A DNA stretch of 28,715 nucleotides from Caryophanales bacterium (GTDB taxonomy: Bacteria; Bacillota_I; Bacilli_A; RFN20; CAG-826): NCBI GenBank assembly GCA_028726925.1, contig JAQYPI010000123.1:1-28715 (forward strand), written 5' to 3'. The notes under the pieces were generated by a model that saw nothing but the letters and a program-made list of their open reading frames with translations, did not search any database and was not told where the DNA came from. Below are positions 22,051 to 28,715 of this stretch, piece after piece. The position numbers were made by a program, and so were the translations under genes. Every line of letters starts with the position of its first letter. The first letter of the stretch is position 1.

Positions 22051-23615
22051 TCGTTTTCGTGCGCGCGACGATATAGATAAGCGTAGACGTTTTTCAAAGA
22101 AGGGTAGAGTTTCGAATAACCGCGCCGATACAGTTCCGTGTATGTGGCGTGGTTTTTTTCATTCGGCACAAACCGAGACGTTGGATGGACCATGGACGCA
22201 ATCGCCTCTTCCGGGGTTTTGAAGTCCCCCGTCATGAGGAAGCCCGCGATCCCGCTGCCCAAAGAGGATGTTTCGATCGTTTGAACACGCGTGACGGGGA
22301 GGCCGAAAACATCCGCGACGATTTGGCAGATTTCATCGCTCTTCGCACCGCCCCCAGAGATGCGAATCTCTTCGATTTTCGCCATACGCCCCATTCGTTT
22401 TTGGATGCTCTTCATCGAGTAGTAAAGCTCGAAGTCGATGCCTTCGAGCAAAGCGCGATAGATGTGCATTCTCGTTGTGGAATCGCTGAACCCGACGATG
22501 GACCCCCGCACTTCGGGGCGATCAAGCAAGGAGCCCCAATAAGGTTGAAGCATCAAGCCGTCGCATCCGGGAGGAACGTTGCCAAGCAGGGCATTGTAGT
22601 GCTCGGGATTCGGGTCTTCATAGAAATCTCCGACTTTCTCCGCGGCGAATTCCTTCAAGAACCAATTGAGCATCCAGAACCCGCGGTAAATTTGAATATC
22701 CGCGTTGTAATATCCCGGCAAGACGCTTTGGTAGCAAGGGAGGAAACGAACAGGCTCGACGTATCGCTTTGACGTGATCTCGATCGAGCAAGCGGTCCCG
22801 AGGGAAATCGCGGCCTTCGTCGGTTCGATTGCCCCGCAGCCAAGGGTTTCGCAGCTTTTGTCCGAACCACTCACAAGAATCGGAATACCCGCAGGGATGC
22901 CGGTAAGTTTCGCGGCCTCTTCGGAGATGCGCCCGATGATTTCCCCGGGCGGAACTAGCTCGCAGAGCTGGCTTTCCTTGATGCCAAAGAGGCACCCCTT
23001 CAGGTGTTTTTCGGGATTTCTGAACCAACGCCCTTTCTTCATGTCGAGGGGGTAATGGCCCGTGTAGGATCCCGCGGAATCGCGAAGAAGGCCGGTCAGG
23101 CGATAGATGAAATAGGTGGAAATGGATACATATTTGTCGCAGCGGGCGTAATTCTCCGGTTCGTTTTCCTTGATCCAGTTCATGATGGTGCGGCGGCGGT
23201 TCATGACCGCGACATCCGTCATGCCGACAATCCAAAAGGCAAGTCGATAAAAGAAAGGGATCTTTTCCTTGCATTTCGCCATCCGGGAATCGAGCCAAAG
23301 AACCATGGGGCGAATGACCTTGCGATCTTTGTCGAGCAGAACCGCGGAATCGCGGAAGCAGTCAATCGCGATGCCAGCGATGCGAGAAACCTCGTCCGGG
23401 TGTTCAGCGGTCAACCGCTTTGTCGCGGCGCACAAGTACTCGAAATACGTGTCGGGATTCATCTCCGCGTAACCGGGTTTCGGGGAGAAATACGCGGGGT
23501 TGTAGCTTTCCTTTTCCATGGCGATAGTCTCGCCTTTTTGGTCGATGAGGGACACGCGAACGGACTGCGTTCCGAAATCGAAGGTCAGTATCAAACGGTC
23601 TTTGGGTGAAATCAT
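22047..23615 (-). CDS. FGGY-family carbohydrate kinase (YgcE-like)
   Basis: A 522-residue sugar kinase with the actin-like ATPase fold. The N-terminus LILTFDFGTQSVRVSLID is the phosphate-1 motif. Further parts are AIDCFRDSAVLLD, MVLWLDSR, GSDKSCETLGCGAI (phosphate-2 region), AISLGTACSIEITS and IRISGGGAKSDEICQIVADVFGLPV (adenosine region, residues about 441-465, quoted as one block from two motifs). The pattern best fits the YgcE-like group of uncertain sugar specificity and not glycerol or xylulose kinases. I chose ATG 23615 because the 28 residues before it in the open frame are outside the family. TTGGAC-17 bp-AATAAT lies just upstream, with the -10 box 9 nt from the ATG. It is divergent from the GmhB fusion gene. 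Confidence 0.88.
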   Translation of the reverse strand: MISPKDRLILTFDFGTQSVRVSLIDQKGETIAMEKESYNPAYFSPKPGYAEMNPDTYFEYLCAATKRLTAEHPDEVSRIAGIAIDCFRDSAVLLDKDRKVIRPMVLWLDSRMAKCKEKIPFFYRLAFWIVGMTDVAVMNRRRTIMNWIKENEPENYARCDKYVSISTYFIYRLTGLLRDSAGSYTGHYPLDMKKGRWFRNPEKHLKGCLFGIKESQLCELVPPGEIIGRISEEAAKLTGIPAGIPILVSGSDKSCETLGCGAIEPTKAAISLGTACSIEITSKRYVEPVRFLPCYQSVLPGYYNADIQIYRGFWMLNWFLKEFAAEKVGDFYEDPNPEHYNALLGNVPPGCDGLMLQPYWGSLLDRPEVRGSIVGFSDSTTRMHIYRALLEGIDFELYYSMKSIQKRMGRMAKIEEIRISGGGAKSDEICQIVADVFGLPVTRVQTIETSSLGSGIAGFLMTGDFKTPEEAIASMVHPTSRFVPNEKNHATYTELYRRGYSKLYPSLKNVYAYLYRRAHEND

Positions 23616-23672
23616 ATTCGCCTTATTATTGTCGATTCCTAGGAAAAGTCCAAAAAGATTAAGGCGGATATG
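23613..23672. repeat. Inverted repeat in the divergent kinase/GmhB-fusion promoter region
   Basis: CATATTCGCCTTA (23613-23625) is the reverse complement of TAAGGCGGATATG (23660-23672) at 12 of 13 positions. The two arms are 34 bp apart and lie between the two divergent genes, covering the kinase start codon and -10 edge on one side. It could be the operator of a regulator that controls both genes. Confidence 0.5.
23625..23653 (-). promoter_or_regulatory. Promoter of the FGGY kinase gene
   Basis: On the minus strand TTGGAC (23653-23648), a 17-bp spacer and AATAAT (23630-23625). The -10 box ends 9 nt before the ATG, so the mRNA would have almost no leader. Confidence 0.5.
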
Positions 23673-23695
23673 CTTCCGAATCGCGCGTCGTCCCT

Positions 23696-23701
23696 TCATA
23701 A
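23696..23701 (+). promoter_or_regulatory. Possible -10 box of the GmhB-fusion gene
   Basis: CATAAT ends 7 nt before the ATG at 23709. The -35 match upstream is poor (TTCCGA at 16 bp). It supports a leaderless start at 23709. Confidence 0.35.
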
Positions 23702-23708
23702 TATGGGC

Positions 23709-24992
23709 ATGAACGCACTTCTATCCGCATCCTCTTACCGCCCGAACTTTTCCAACCCAGGATACCTCAATGCCAACGGCCTCGAGATGATCGGGGACAA
23801 AACCCTGCTTGAACATCAAGTCGACGCCCTTTTGCAAAACGGGGTCGACAACGTATATGTCGTCTTGCCGAAAGGATCCGAGGAAGCGACGCGTTTCTTG
23901 CAAACCAAAGGGGGCGTGCATCCGATTTTCCTTTCAAAGCCCCTTGGCACAGGGGGCGCGATAGCCCTCGCTCCGCTCGATGATGACCTCCTTTTCGTCC
24001 CGGGAAATTTCTTCTTCGAAGTCGATATTCCCTCCATGCTCCGCTTCCACCGGGAACGCGAGGCATTGCTTACGTGCCTTTCGCGCCCGGAAGCCCACCC
24101 TGAGAAAAAAGATGTCCTTACCCTCAAAGAGAACGGAAGGGGTTTCATCATCCTCCCCAAGGAGACAACCGCGGCAAGGGACTTCTTCTATTCCAATTTG
24201 ATCCCCACGGATTTCGCAATCCTTTCGCCAGACCTCCTTTGCACGTTTGACCCCGAAGATCCTTGGCCTCTTGATTTCCGCAAAGAGACGCTGGAACCGA
24301 CTCTTGCCGTCGAAGGCCTTTATTCCTATTTCTCGACCGAATATGCGCTTGAAATCACGAACGCGGAAACTCTCGCTAAAGCAAGGCGCGATTTTGAAAT
24401 GGGCATTCCCGCGCAAAAATGTCTGAAAAACCCGCAAAAGGCGTTTTTCCTCGATCGAGACGGAACCATCAATGTCTTTGGCGATTTCGTCGTGCGGCCG
24501 GAGATGCTGCACCTCATTCCCGGCGCGGCGGAAGCCATCAACAAAATTCACGACGCGGGATATCTTGCCATTTGCGTCACGAATCAACCCGTCGTTGCCC
24601 GGGGCGAATGCACCCCGCAGGAGATGGCCAACATCCTCGCGAATCTCGAGATGCTGCTCGGAAAAGAAGGAGCCTATCTCGACGCGATCTATTATTGCCC
24701 GCACTACCCGAAGGAGTTCCCGGGATCCGACAAACGTTTTACGAAAGAGTGTCGTTGCCGGAAACCCGGAACCGGCCTCGTTGAAGAGGCGACCAAGGCC
24801 TTCAACATCGATTTGTCTTCCTCGTGGTTCATCGGCGACACCTGCCGCGATGTCAAAACCGGGCAAAACGCGGGCACCCATACCGCCTTGTTGCTCAGCG
24901 GGGACCCAAATCCCGGCAAGCGTTATGGCGAAGCGGTTCCCGAAAAAACGTATCAAAATCTCAAAGAAGCCATTGACGACATCCTGGGTTGA
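23709..24992 (+). CDS. Fusion of a degenerate sugar nucleotidyltransferase domain and a GmhB-like HAD phosphatase
   Basis: A 427-residue two-domain protein. Residues 1 to about 230 follow the sugar-1-phosphate nucleotidyltransferase fold (MNALLSAS, LLEHQVDALLQNGVDNVYVVL, KPLGTGGAIAL, VDIPSMLRFHRER). The G-x-G-T-R loop and the P-K-P motif are missing, and the metal-binding G-D is G99-N100. Residues about 245-427 are a complete HAD-IIIA phosphatase like GmhB/HisB-N: FLDRDGTIN (Asp249, Asp251), VTNQP, the zinc motif YYCPHYP with CRCRKP, and GDTCRDVKTGQNAG. I infer heptose- or sugar-bisphosphate phosphatase activity, with the first domain perhaps a pseudoenzyme. I chose ATG 23709 because MNALL is the canonical fold start and CATAAT ends 7 nt before it. 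Starts at 23670 or 23703 are possible. Confidence 0.85.
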   Translation: MNALLSASSYRPNFSNPGYLNANGLEMIGDKTLLEHQVDALLQNGVDNVYVVLPKGSEEATRFLQTKGGVHPIFLSKPLGTGGAIALAPLDDDLLFVPGNFFFEVDIPSMLRFHREREALLTCLSRPEAHPEKKDVLTLKENGRGFIILPKETTAARDFFYSNLIPTDFAILSPDLLCTFDPEDPWPLDFRKETLEPTLAVEGLYSYFSTEYALEITNAETLAKARRDFEMGIPAQKCLKNPQKAFFLDRDGTINVFGDFVVRPEMLHLIPGAAEAINKIHDAGYLAICVTNQPVVARGECTPQEMANILANLEMLLGKEGAYLDAIYYCPHYPKEFPGSDKRFTKECRCRKPGTGLVEEATKAFNIDLSSSWFIGDTCRDVKTGQNAGTHTALLLSGDPNPGKRYGEAVPEKTYQNLKEAIDDILG

Positions 24993-24995
24993 GCC

Positions 24996-25013
24996 AATCG
25001 ATATATCGGTTTT
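24996..25013 (+). terminator. Weak terminator after the GmhB-fusion gene
   Basis: AATCGA-TATA-TCGGTT is a 6-bp stem with one G-T pair and a short T run (25010-25013), 4 nt after the stop codon. Confidence 0.4.
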
Positions 25014-25054
25014 CTTATACGATTCCTTTCTTGGGGTTTTGCAATCCGCTTTTT

Positions 25055-25083
25055 TTGCTTCTACGCGCGTGCGCTAGTATGTT
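25055..25083 (+). promoter_or_regulatory. Probable promoter of ppdK
   Basis: TTGCTT (25055-25060), a 17-bp spacer and TATGTT (25078-25083). The spacer carries CGTGCGCTAGTAT, nearly the same as the lipoprotein promoter region. The leader contains a hairpin GGGGC-TTT-GCCCC (25099-25111) and a strong ribosome site AGGAGG (25125-25130), 5 nt before the ATG. Confidence 0.5.
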
Positions 25084-25135
25084 AAGATAATCGCTGTCGG
25101 GGCTTTGCCCCACGCATTGTCATTAGGAGGAAAAA

Positions 25136-27796
25136 ATGGCAGAAAAGAAGTACGTCTATTCCTTCAAGGAAGCTCACGAAGGCAAAGTGGGCAAGGAAAT
25201 CCTTGGCGGAAAAGGCTTCGGCCTTGCTGAGATGACTGCCGCCGGTGTCCCCATCCCCGCTGGCTTTACCATCTCGACCGAAGCTTGCACGCTCTACTAC
25301 GAATCCGGGAAGAAGATCCCCGATTACGTGTGGAACGACATTGTTGCGCACATCCACGAGGTGGAGAAAAACAACAACAAATCTTTCGGCGGTGTCAAGG
25401 ACGGCGTCATGCCGCTTCTCGTCTCGGTTCGTTCCGGCGCCCGCCAGTCCATGCCGGGCATGATGGACACGATCCTCAACCTCGGCTTGAATGACGAAGT
25501 CGTCGTCAAACTCGCGGAATTCGCGAACAACGAGCGCTTCGCCTGGGACTCCTACCGCCGCTTCATCTTGATGTTCACCAACATCGCCAAGGGCCATCCG
25601 CGCACCGAGATGGATGCGATGCTTGATGACCTCAAGGCCAAGAATGGCTACAAGCTCGACACCGAAGTCACCGTCGATCAGCTCAAGGTTCTCGTCAGCG
25701 AATACAAGGCCTACTACAAGAAGACCTTCGGCGAAGACTTCCCGACCGATCCGTACGAACAGCTCCGCGAAGCCGTCTCCGCGGTCTTCCGCAGCTGGGA
25801 TAACCCTCGCGCGAACGTCTACCGTCAGATGAACGGCATCCCCTATGAATGGGGCACCGCCGTCAACGTCCAATCCATGGTCTTCGGCAACATGGGCGAA
25901 GATTCTGGCACTGGCGTTGCCTTCTCCCGCTCCCCCTCGAACGGCGAAAAGGAAATCTACGCGGAATTCCTTCCGAATGCCCAGGGCGAAGACGTCGTCG
26001 CTGGCGTCCGCACCCCGCTCCACATCGATGAGCTCAAGAAGCGCATGCCGGAAGTCTATGCCCAGTTCATGGACACCATCAAATCGATGGAACACTACTT
26101 CCGCGACATGCAGGACATGGAGTACACCATCGAGAAAGGCAAGCTCTACTTCTTGCAAACCCGCAACGGCAAGAGAACTGCTCGCGCCGCTCTCAAGATC
26201 GCTTGTGACCTCGTGGATGAAGGCCTCATCACCGAGAAGGAAGCCGTCTGCCGCGTCGAACCGAAGCAGCTCAACGACCTTCTCCACCCGACCTTCGACG
26301 AGAAGGACCTCAAGGCCCACGATCCCGTCATCAAAGGCCTCCCCGCTTCCCCGGGCGCTGGCACGGGTGCCATCGTCTTCACCGCGGAAGAATGCAAAGC
26401 CTGGCACGATGAGGGCAAGAAAGTCGTCCTCGTCCGCGCTGAAACCTCGCCGGAAGACATCATCGGCATGGTCAACTCGGAAGCCATCCTCACCGCTCGC
26501 GGCGGCATGACTTCCCACGCGGCTGTCGTTGCCCGTTCCATGGGCAAGTGCTGCGTCGCTGGCGCCACCGAGATCGTCGTCAACGAAGAAGAAAAGACCG
26601 TCAAAGTTGGTGACAAAGTCTACCACGAAGGCGATGTCCTCTCCGTCAACGGCTCCACCGGTCTCGTCTATGAAGGCGAAATCAAGATGGTTCCCGCCGA
26701 CCTCGGCGGTGACTTCGGCCGTCTCATGGCCTGGGCCGACAAATATCGTCGTCTCAAGGTCCGCGTCAACGCGAACACCCCGGAAGACGCCGCTAACGGC
26801 CGCAACTTCGGTGCCGAAGGCATCGGCCTCTGCCGCACCGAGCGTATGTTCTTCGCGGATGACCGCATCCTCAACATGCGTTCCATGATTCTCTCCGACA
26901 CCACCGAACAGCGCGAAGCCGCCCTCGAGCGCATCCGCCCGTTCCTTGCCTCGGACTTCTACGAAATGTACATGGCGAACCCCGATTCGATGGTCAACAT
27001 CCGTCTTCTCGACCCGCCTCTACACGAATTCCTCCCGACCATCGACGACGAAAAGACCATCAAGGATCTCGCCGCCAAGCTCGCCATCTCCGAGCAAAAG
27101 GTCAAGGATCGCATCAACCAGCTCCAGCAAGCCAACCCGATGATGGGCTTCCGTGGCGTCCGTCTCTGCGTCGCCTATCCGGAAATCTACGCGGTTCTCG
27201 CGAAGGCCATCATGCAGGCCGCCATCAAGGCTTCCAAGGAACTTGGCCACGACGTCGAGCCGGAAATCATGATTCCTCTCGCCGGCGAATCCAAGGAATA
27301 CCTCTGGGCCAAGAAGGTCGTCGTCGAAGCCGTCGAGGCTGAAATGGCCAAAGAAGGCAAGAAGCTTGTCTATCACGTCGGCACCATGATCGAAATCCCG
27401 AGAGGCGCCCTCCGCGCCGGGGATCTCGCCAAGGATGCGGAATTCTTCTCCTTCGGCACGAATGACCTCACGCAGCTCACCATGGGCTTCTCCCGTGATG
27501 ACTCCGGTCAATTCCTCCCCTACTACTACGATCGCAAGATCTACGAATTCGACCCGTTCCAGACCATTGACGTCGAAGGCGTCGGCGAACTCGTCAAGAT
27601 CGCGGTTGAGCGTGGCCGTGCCACCCGTCCCGAACTCCTCATCGGCGTTTGCGGCGAAACCGGTGGCGATCCCGCTTCCATCATGTTCTATGATGAAGTC
27701 GGCCTCGACTACGTCTCCTGCTCTCCGTTCCGCGTTCCTCTCGCGCGTCTCGCTGCGGCTCAAGCGGCGATCCTCCACGAAAAGAAAGCCAAATAA
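25136..27796 (+). CDS. ppdK: Pyruvate, phosphate dikinase
   Basis: An 886-residue cytosolic enzyme interconverting ATP, phosphate and pyruvate with AMP, pyrophosphate and PEP. The length is normal. In order: the N-terminal ATP-grasp domain (GGKGFGLAEM, SVRSGARQSMPGMMDTILNLG), the swivelling domain with GGMTSHAAVVARSMG (catalytic His461, regulatory Thr459) and the C-terminal PEP/pyruvate barrel with GTEGIGLCRTERMF-like EGIGLCRTERMF, SFGTNDLTQLTMGFSRDD and CGETGGDP (active-site Cys839). Codon use is strongly biased to C-ending and AAG codons, as in the lipoprotein gene, pointing to high expression. It suggests PPi-linked glycolysis or PEP synthesis. Its start is fixed by AGGAGG. A UUCG-loop terminator follows. 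Confidence 0.98.
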   Translation: MAEKKYVYSFKEAHEGKVGKEILGGKGFGLAEMTAAGVPIPAGFTISTEACTLYYESGKKIPDYVWNDIVAHIHEVEKNNNKSFGGVKDGVMPLLVSVRSGARQSMPGMMDTILNLGLNDEVVVKLAEFANNERFAWDSYRRFILMFTNIAKGHPRTEMDAMLDDLKAKNGYKLDTEVTVDQLKVLVSEYKAYYKKTFGEDFPTDPYEQLREAVSAVFRSWDNPRANVYRQMNGIPYEWGTAVNVQSMVFGNMGEDSGTGVAFSRSPSNGEKEIYAEFLPNAQGEDVVAGVRTPLHIDELKKRMPEVYAQFMDTIKSMEHYFRDMQDMEYTIEKGKLYFLQTRNGKRTARAALKIACDLVDEGLITEKEAVCRVEPKQLNDLLHPTFDEKDLKAHDPVIKGLPASPGAGTGAIVFTAEECKAWHDEGKKVVLVRAETSPEDIIGMVNSEAILTARGGMTSHAAVVARSMGKCCVAGATEIVVNEEEKTVKVGDKVYHEGDVLSVNGSTGLVYEGEIKMVPADLGGDFGRLMAWADKYRRLKVRVNANTPEDAANGRNFGAEGIGLCRTERMFFADDRILNMRSMILSDTTEQREAALERIRPFLASDFYEMYMANPDSMVNIRLLDPPLHEFLPTIDDEKTIKDLAAKLAISEQKVKDRINQLQQANPMMGFRGVRLCVAYPEIYAVLAKAIMQAAIKASKELGHDVEPEIMIPLAGESKEYLWAKKVVVEAVEAEMAKEGKKLVYHVGTMIEIPRGALRAGDLAKDAEFFSFGTNDLTQLTMGFSRDDSGQFLPYYYDRKIYEFDPFQTIDVEGVGELVKIAVERGRATRPELLIGVCGETGGDPASIMFYDEVGLDYVSCSPFRVPLARLAAAQAAILHEKKAK

Positions 27797-27817
27797 GGCA
27801 TCCTGTATCAGGAACCT

Positions 27818-27849
27818 ACCGCCCTCTTCTTCGGAAGGGGGCGGTTTTT
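27818..27849 (+). terminator. Strong Rho-independent terminator of ppdK
   Basis: A 12-bp stem (27818-27829 with 27834-27845; ACCGCCC pairs GGGCGGT) closed by a C(TTCG)G tetraloop, followed by TTTTT, 21 nt after the stop. Confidence 0.95.
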
Positions 27850-27853
27850 CATG

Positions 27854-27877
27854 AAAAAAAGAGGGCCATGCCCTCGT
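27854..27877 (-). terminator. Rho-independent terminator of ispE
   Basis: On the minus strand GAGGGC-ATG-GCCCTC (27875-27861) is followed by seven T. It is a perfect 6-bp stem 23 nt after the ispE stop. Confidence 0.85.
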
Positions 27878-27898
27878 TATTTTTCGGAATCTTGACGC

Positions 27899-28715
27899 TT
27901 AGTTGAGCACTTTGCTCAAGCGCACGATGTAACCGGCTTTAATGAATTTCCGTTCCGCCTTCATGGCCAGGCGATGGTCCAAAGTGAGCCCGAAGCACGC
28001 GCTGCCGGAGCCCGACATCGCCGCGACGGAGAAACCTTCCGTCTTCAAAGCAGAGACGATATCCGCGATTGTCGGAAGCAGGCTCTTCGCCGGGGCGTAG
28101 AGATCGTTTCCCCGGCATCTTGCCACTTGATTGAGATCTTGATTCTCAAGCCCTTCCAAAACGCCTTTCGTGTCGATGTTCTCCTTCGGGAATGAATCGC
28201 AAATCGCATAGACGTCCTTCGTGGATAAGCCTTCGGACGGCTTGACGACCAAGCAATAAATCACCCCTTTGACCGGGATGGGCGACGTTTTTTCGCCGAT
28301 TCCCGTCACAAGGCTTGGTTTTGGGTTCAAAAAGAAGGGGACGTCCGCTCCCAAACGGAGGCCGATCTCGTTCAAATCCTCTTTATTCGCATGGAGTTTC
28401 AGCATTTGGTCCAAAGCGAGCATGACGCACGCGGCGTTGCTCGATCCGCCGCCGAGTCCCGCGGCGAAAGGGATGTTCTTGTGGATCGAGATGCGGAAAT
28501 TCTCCTTGAATCCGTACCGTTCGCGCATGGCTTCGAGGGCCCTTGTGCAAAGGTTGCCCTTGAGGCCGAGCAAGCGAAGGTCGTTGCACGTGATATAGGT
28601 ATCCCCTTCGAACGGGAGGGGGTCGATCGTGATGACGTCGTGCAGGTCGATGGGAAGATTCACCATCTCAAGTTCGTGATACCCGTCTTCCGGGCGAACG
28701 CCGAGATTCCGCAAG
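27899..28715 (-). CDS. ispE: IspE, 4-diphosphocytidyl-2-C-methyl-D-erythritol kinase, 5' truncated
   Basis: A GHMP kinase of the non-mevalonate (MEP) isoprenoid pathway that phosphorylates CDP-ME. Family parts visible are VRPEDGYHELEMVN at the upstream end, the ATP loop PFAAGLGGGSSNAACVMLALD (about residues 86-106 of the visible part; glycine-rich centre GLGGGSSNA), GADVPFF and AMSGSGSACFGL near the C-terminus. IspE normally starts about 10-12 residues earlier with a K-I-N-L motif, so the frame runs off the right edge of the window and the TTG at 28714 is not the real start. It shows that the organism makes isoprenoids by the MEP route. A terminator follows. Confidence 0.95.
   Translation of the reverse strand, partial: LRNLGVRPEDGYHELEMVNLPIDLHDVITIDPLPFEGDTYITCNDLRLLGLKGNLCTRALEAMRERYGFKENFRISIHKNIPFAAGLGGGSSNAACVMLALDQMLKLHANKEDLNEIGLRLGADVPFFLNPKPSLVTGIGEKTSPIPVKGVIYCLVVKPSEGLSTKDVYAICDSFPKENIDTKGVLEGLENQDLNQVARCRGNDLYAPAKSLLPTIADIVSALKTEGFSVAAMSGSGSACFGLTLDHRLAMKAERKFIKAGYIVRLSKVLN

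Noticed and set aside
25082..26626. A 514-codon open frame antisense to ppdK
   Set aside because: ppdK is beyond doubt, and the antisense frame is the same type of codon-bias shadow.
1..28715. CRISPR arrays, insertion sequences, prophage, tRNA or rRNA genes
   Set aside because: I saw no regularly spaced repeats, no transposase or integrase frames, and no tRNA or rRNA signatures on either strand.

Overview
The window most likely comes from a bacterium of the Bacillota (Firmicutes), on a Bacilli/Erysipelotrichia-like branch related to but outside the classical Mollicutes. This rests on the pth-mfd-rqcP-tilS-ftsH order, which is the Bacillus-type arrangement without divIC, hprT or sporulation genes between the members. 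It also rests on lipoprotein signal peptides, AGGAGG-type ribosome sites, UndP translocase (DUF368), PPDK and an Rnf complex. UGA is used as a stop (for example in the apbE, rnfC and DUF368 genes) and UGG for Trp, so the code is the standard bacterial one. The DNA is moderately GC-rich, which creates many long antisense open frames. The species cannot be named from the sequence alone.

Layout. 1-918: 3' end of a Na+/Ca2+-type exchanger. 1089-2609: a large lipoprotein with a C-terminal flavinylation motif. 2934-3677: a YwaF/TMEM164-like membrane protein on the minus strand. 3810-5827 (minus): apbE, a NusG-domain-II membrane protein and a Gx-transporter protein. 5991-11817 (minus): an Rnf operon in the order rnfC-D-G-E-A-X-B. 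It has its own promoter and terminator, and X is an 83-residue Cys-rich membrane protein. 11961-20363 (minus): flavodoxin, pth, mfd, rqcP, tilS, ftsH. 20423-22050 (plus): DUF368/PopT and a TetR regulator. 22047-23615 (minus): an FGGY sugar kinase. 23709-24992 (plus): a nucleotidyltransferase-like domain fused to a GmhB-like phosphatase. 25136-27796 (plus): PPDK. 27899-28715 (minus): 5'-truncated ispE.

The most interesting region is 1-12 kb. The Rnf complex is atypical in four ways. RnfB stops after its first Fe-S domain and has no ferredoxin-like domain. RnfG is about 2.5 times the usual length and carries three FMN-binding-like repeats. RnfD lacks the usual SGAT flavin site. An extra small membrane protein with a C-x7-C-x2-C-x4-C cluster sits between rnfA and rnfB. 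Close by are the flavin transferase ApbE and a surface lipoprotein ending in D-V-V-T-G-A-T. My inference is that this is a modified Rnf machine that moves electrons from NADH to covalently bound flavins on the outer face of the membrane. It would then not be a standard ferredoxin:NAD+ oxidoreductase.

Other points of interest are a nucleotidyltransferase domain that has lost its catalytic signatures but is fused to an intact GmhB phosphatase, a TilS with a non-canonical PP-loop, and several genes whose -10 box sits only 7-10 nt before the start codon, suggesting leaderless mRNAs. The lipoprotein and ppdK also share a promoter-region sequence and look alike in codon bias.
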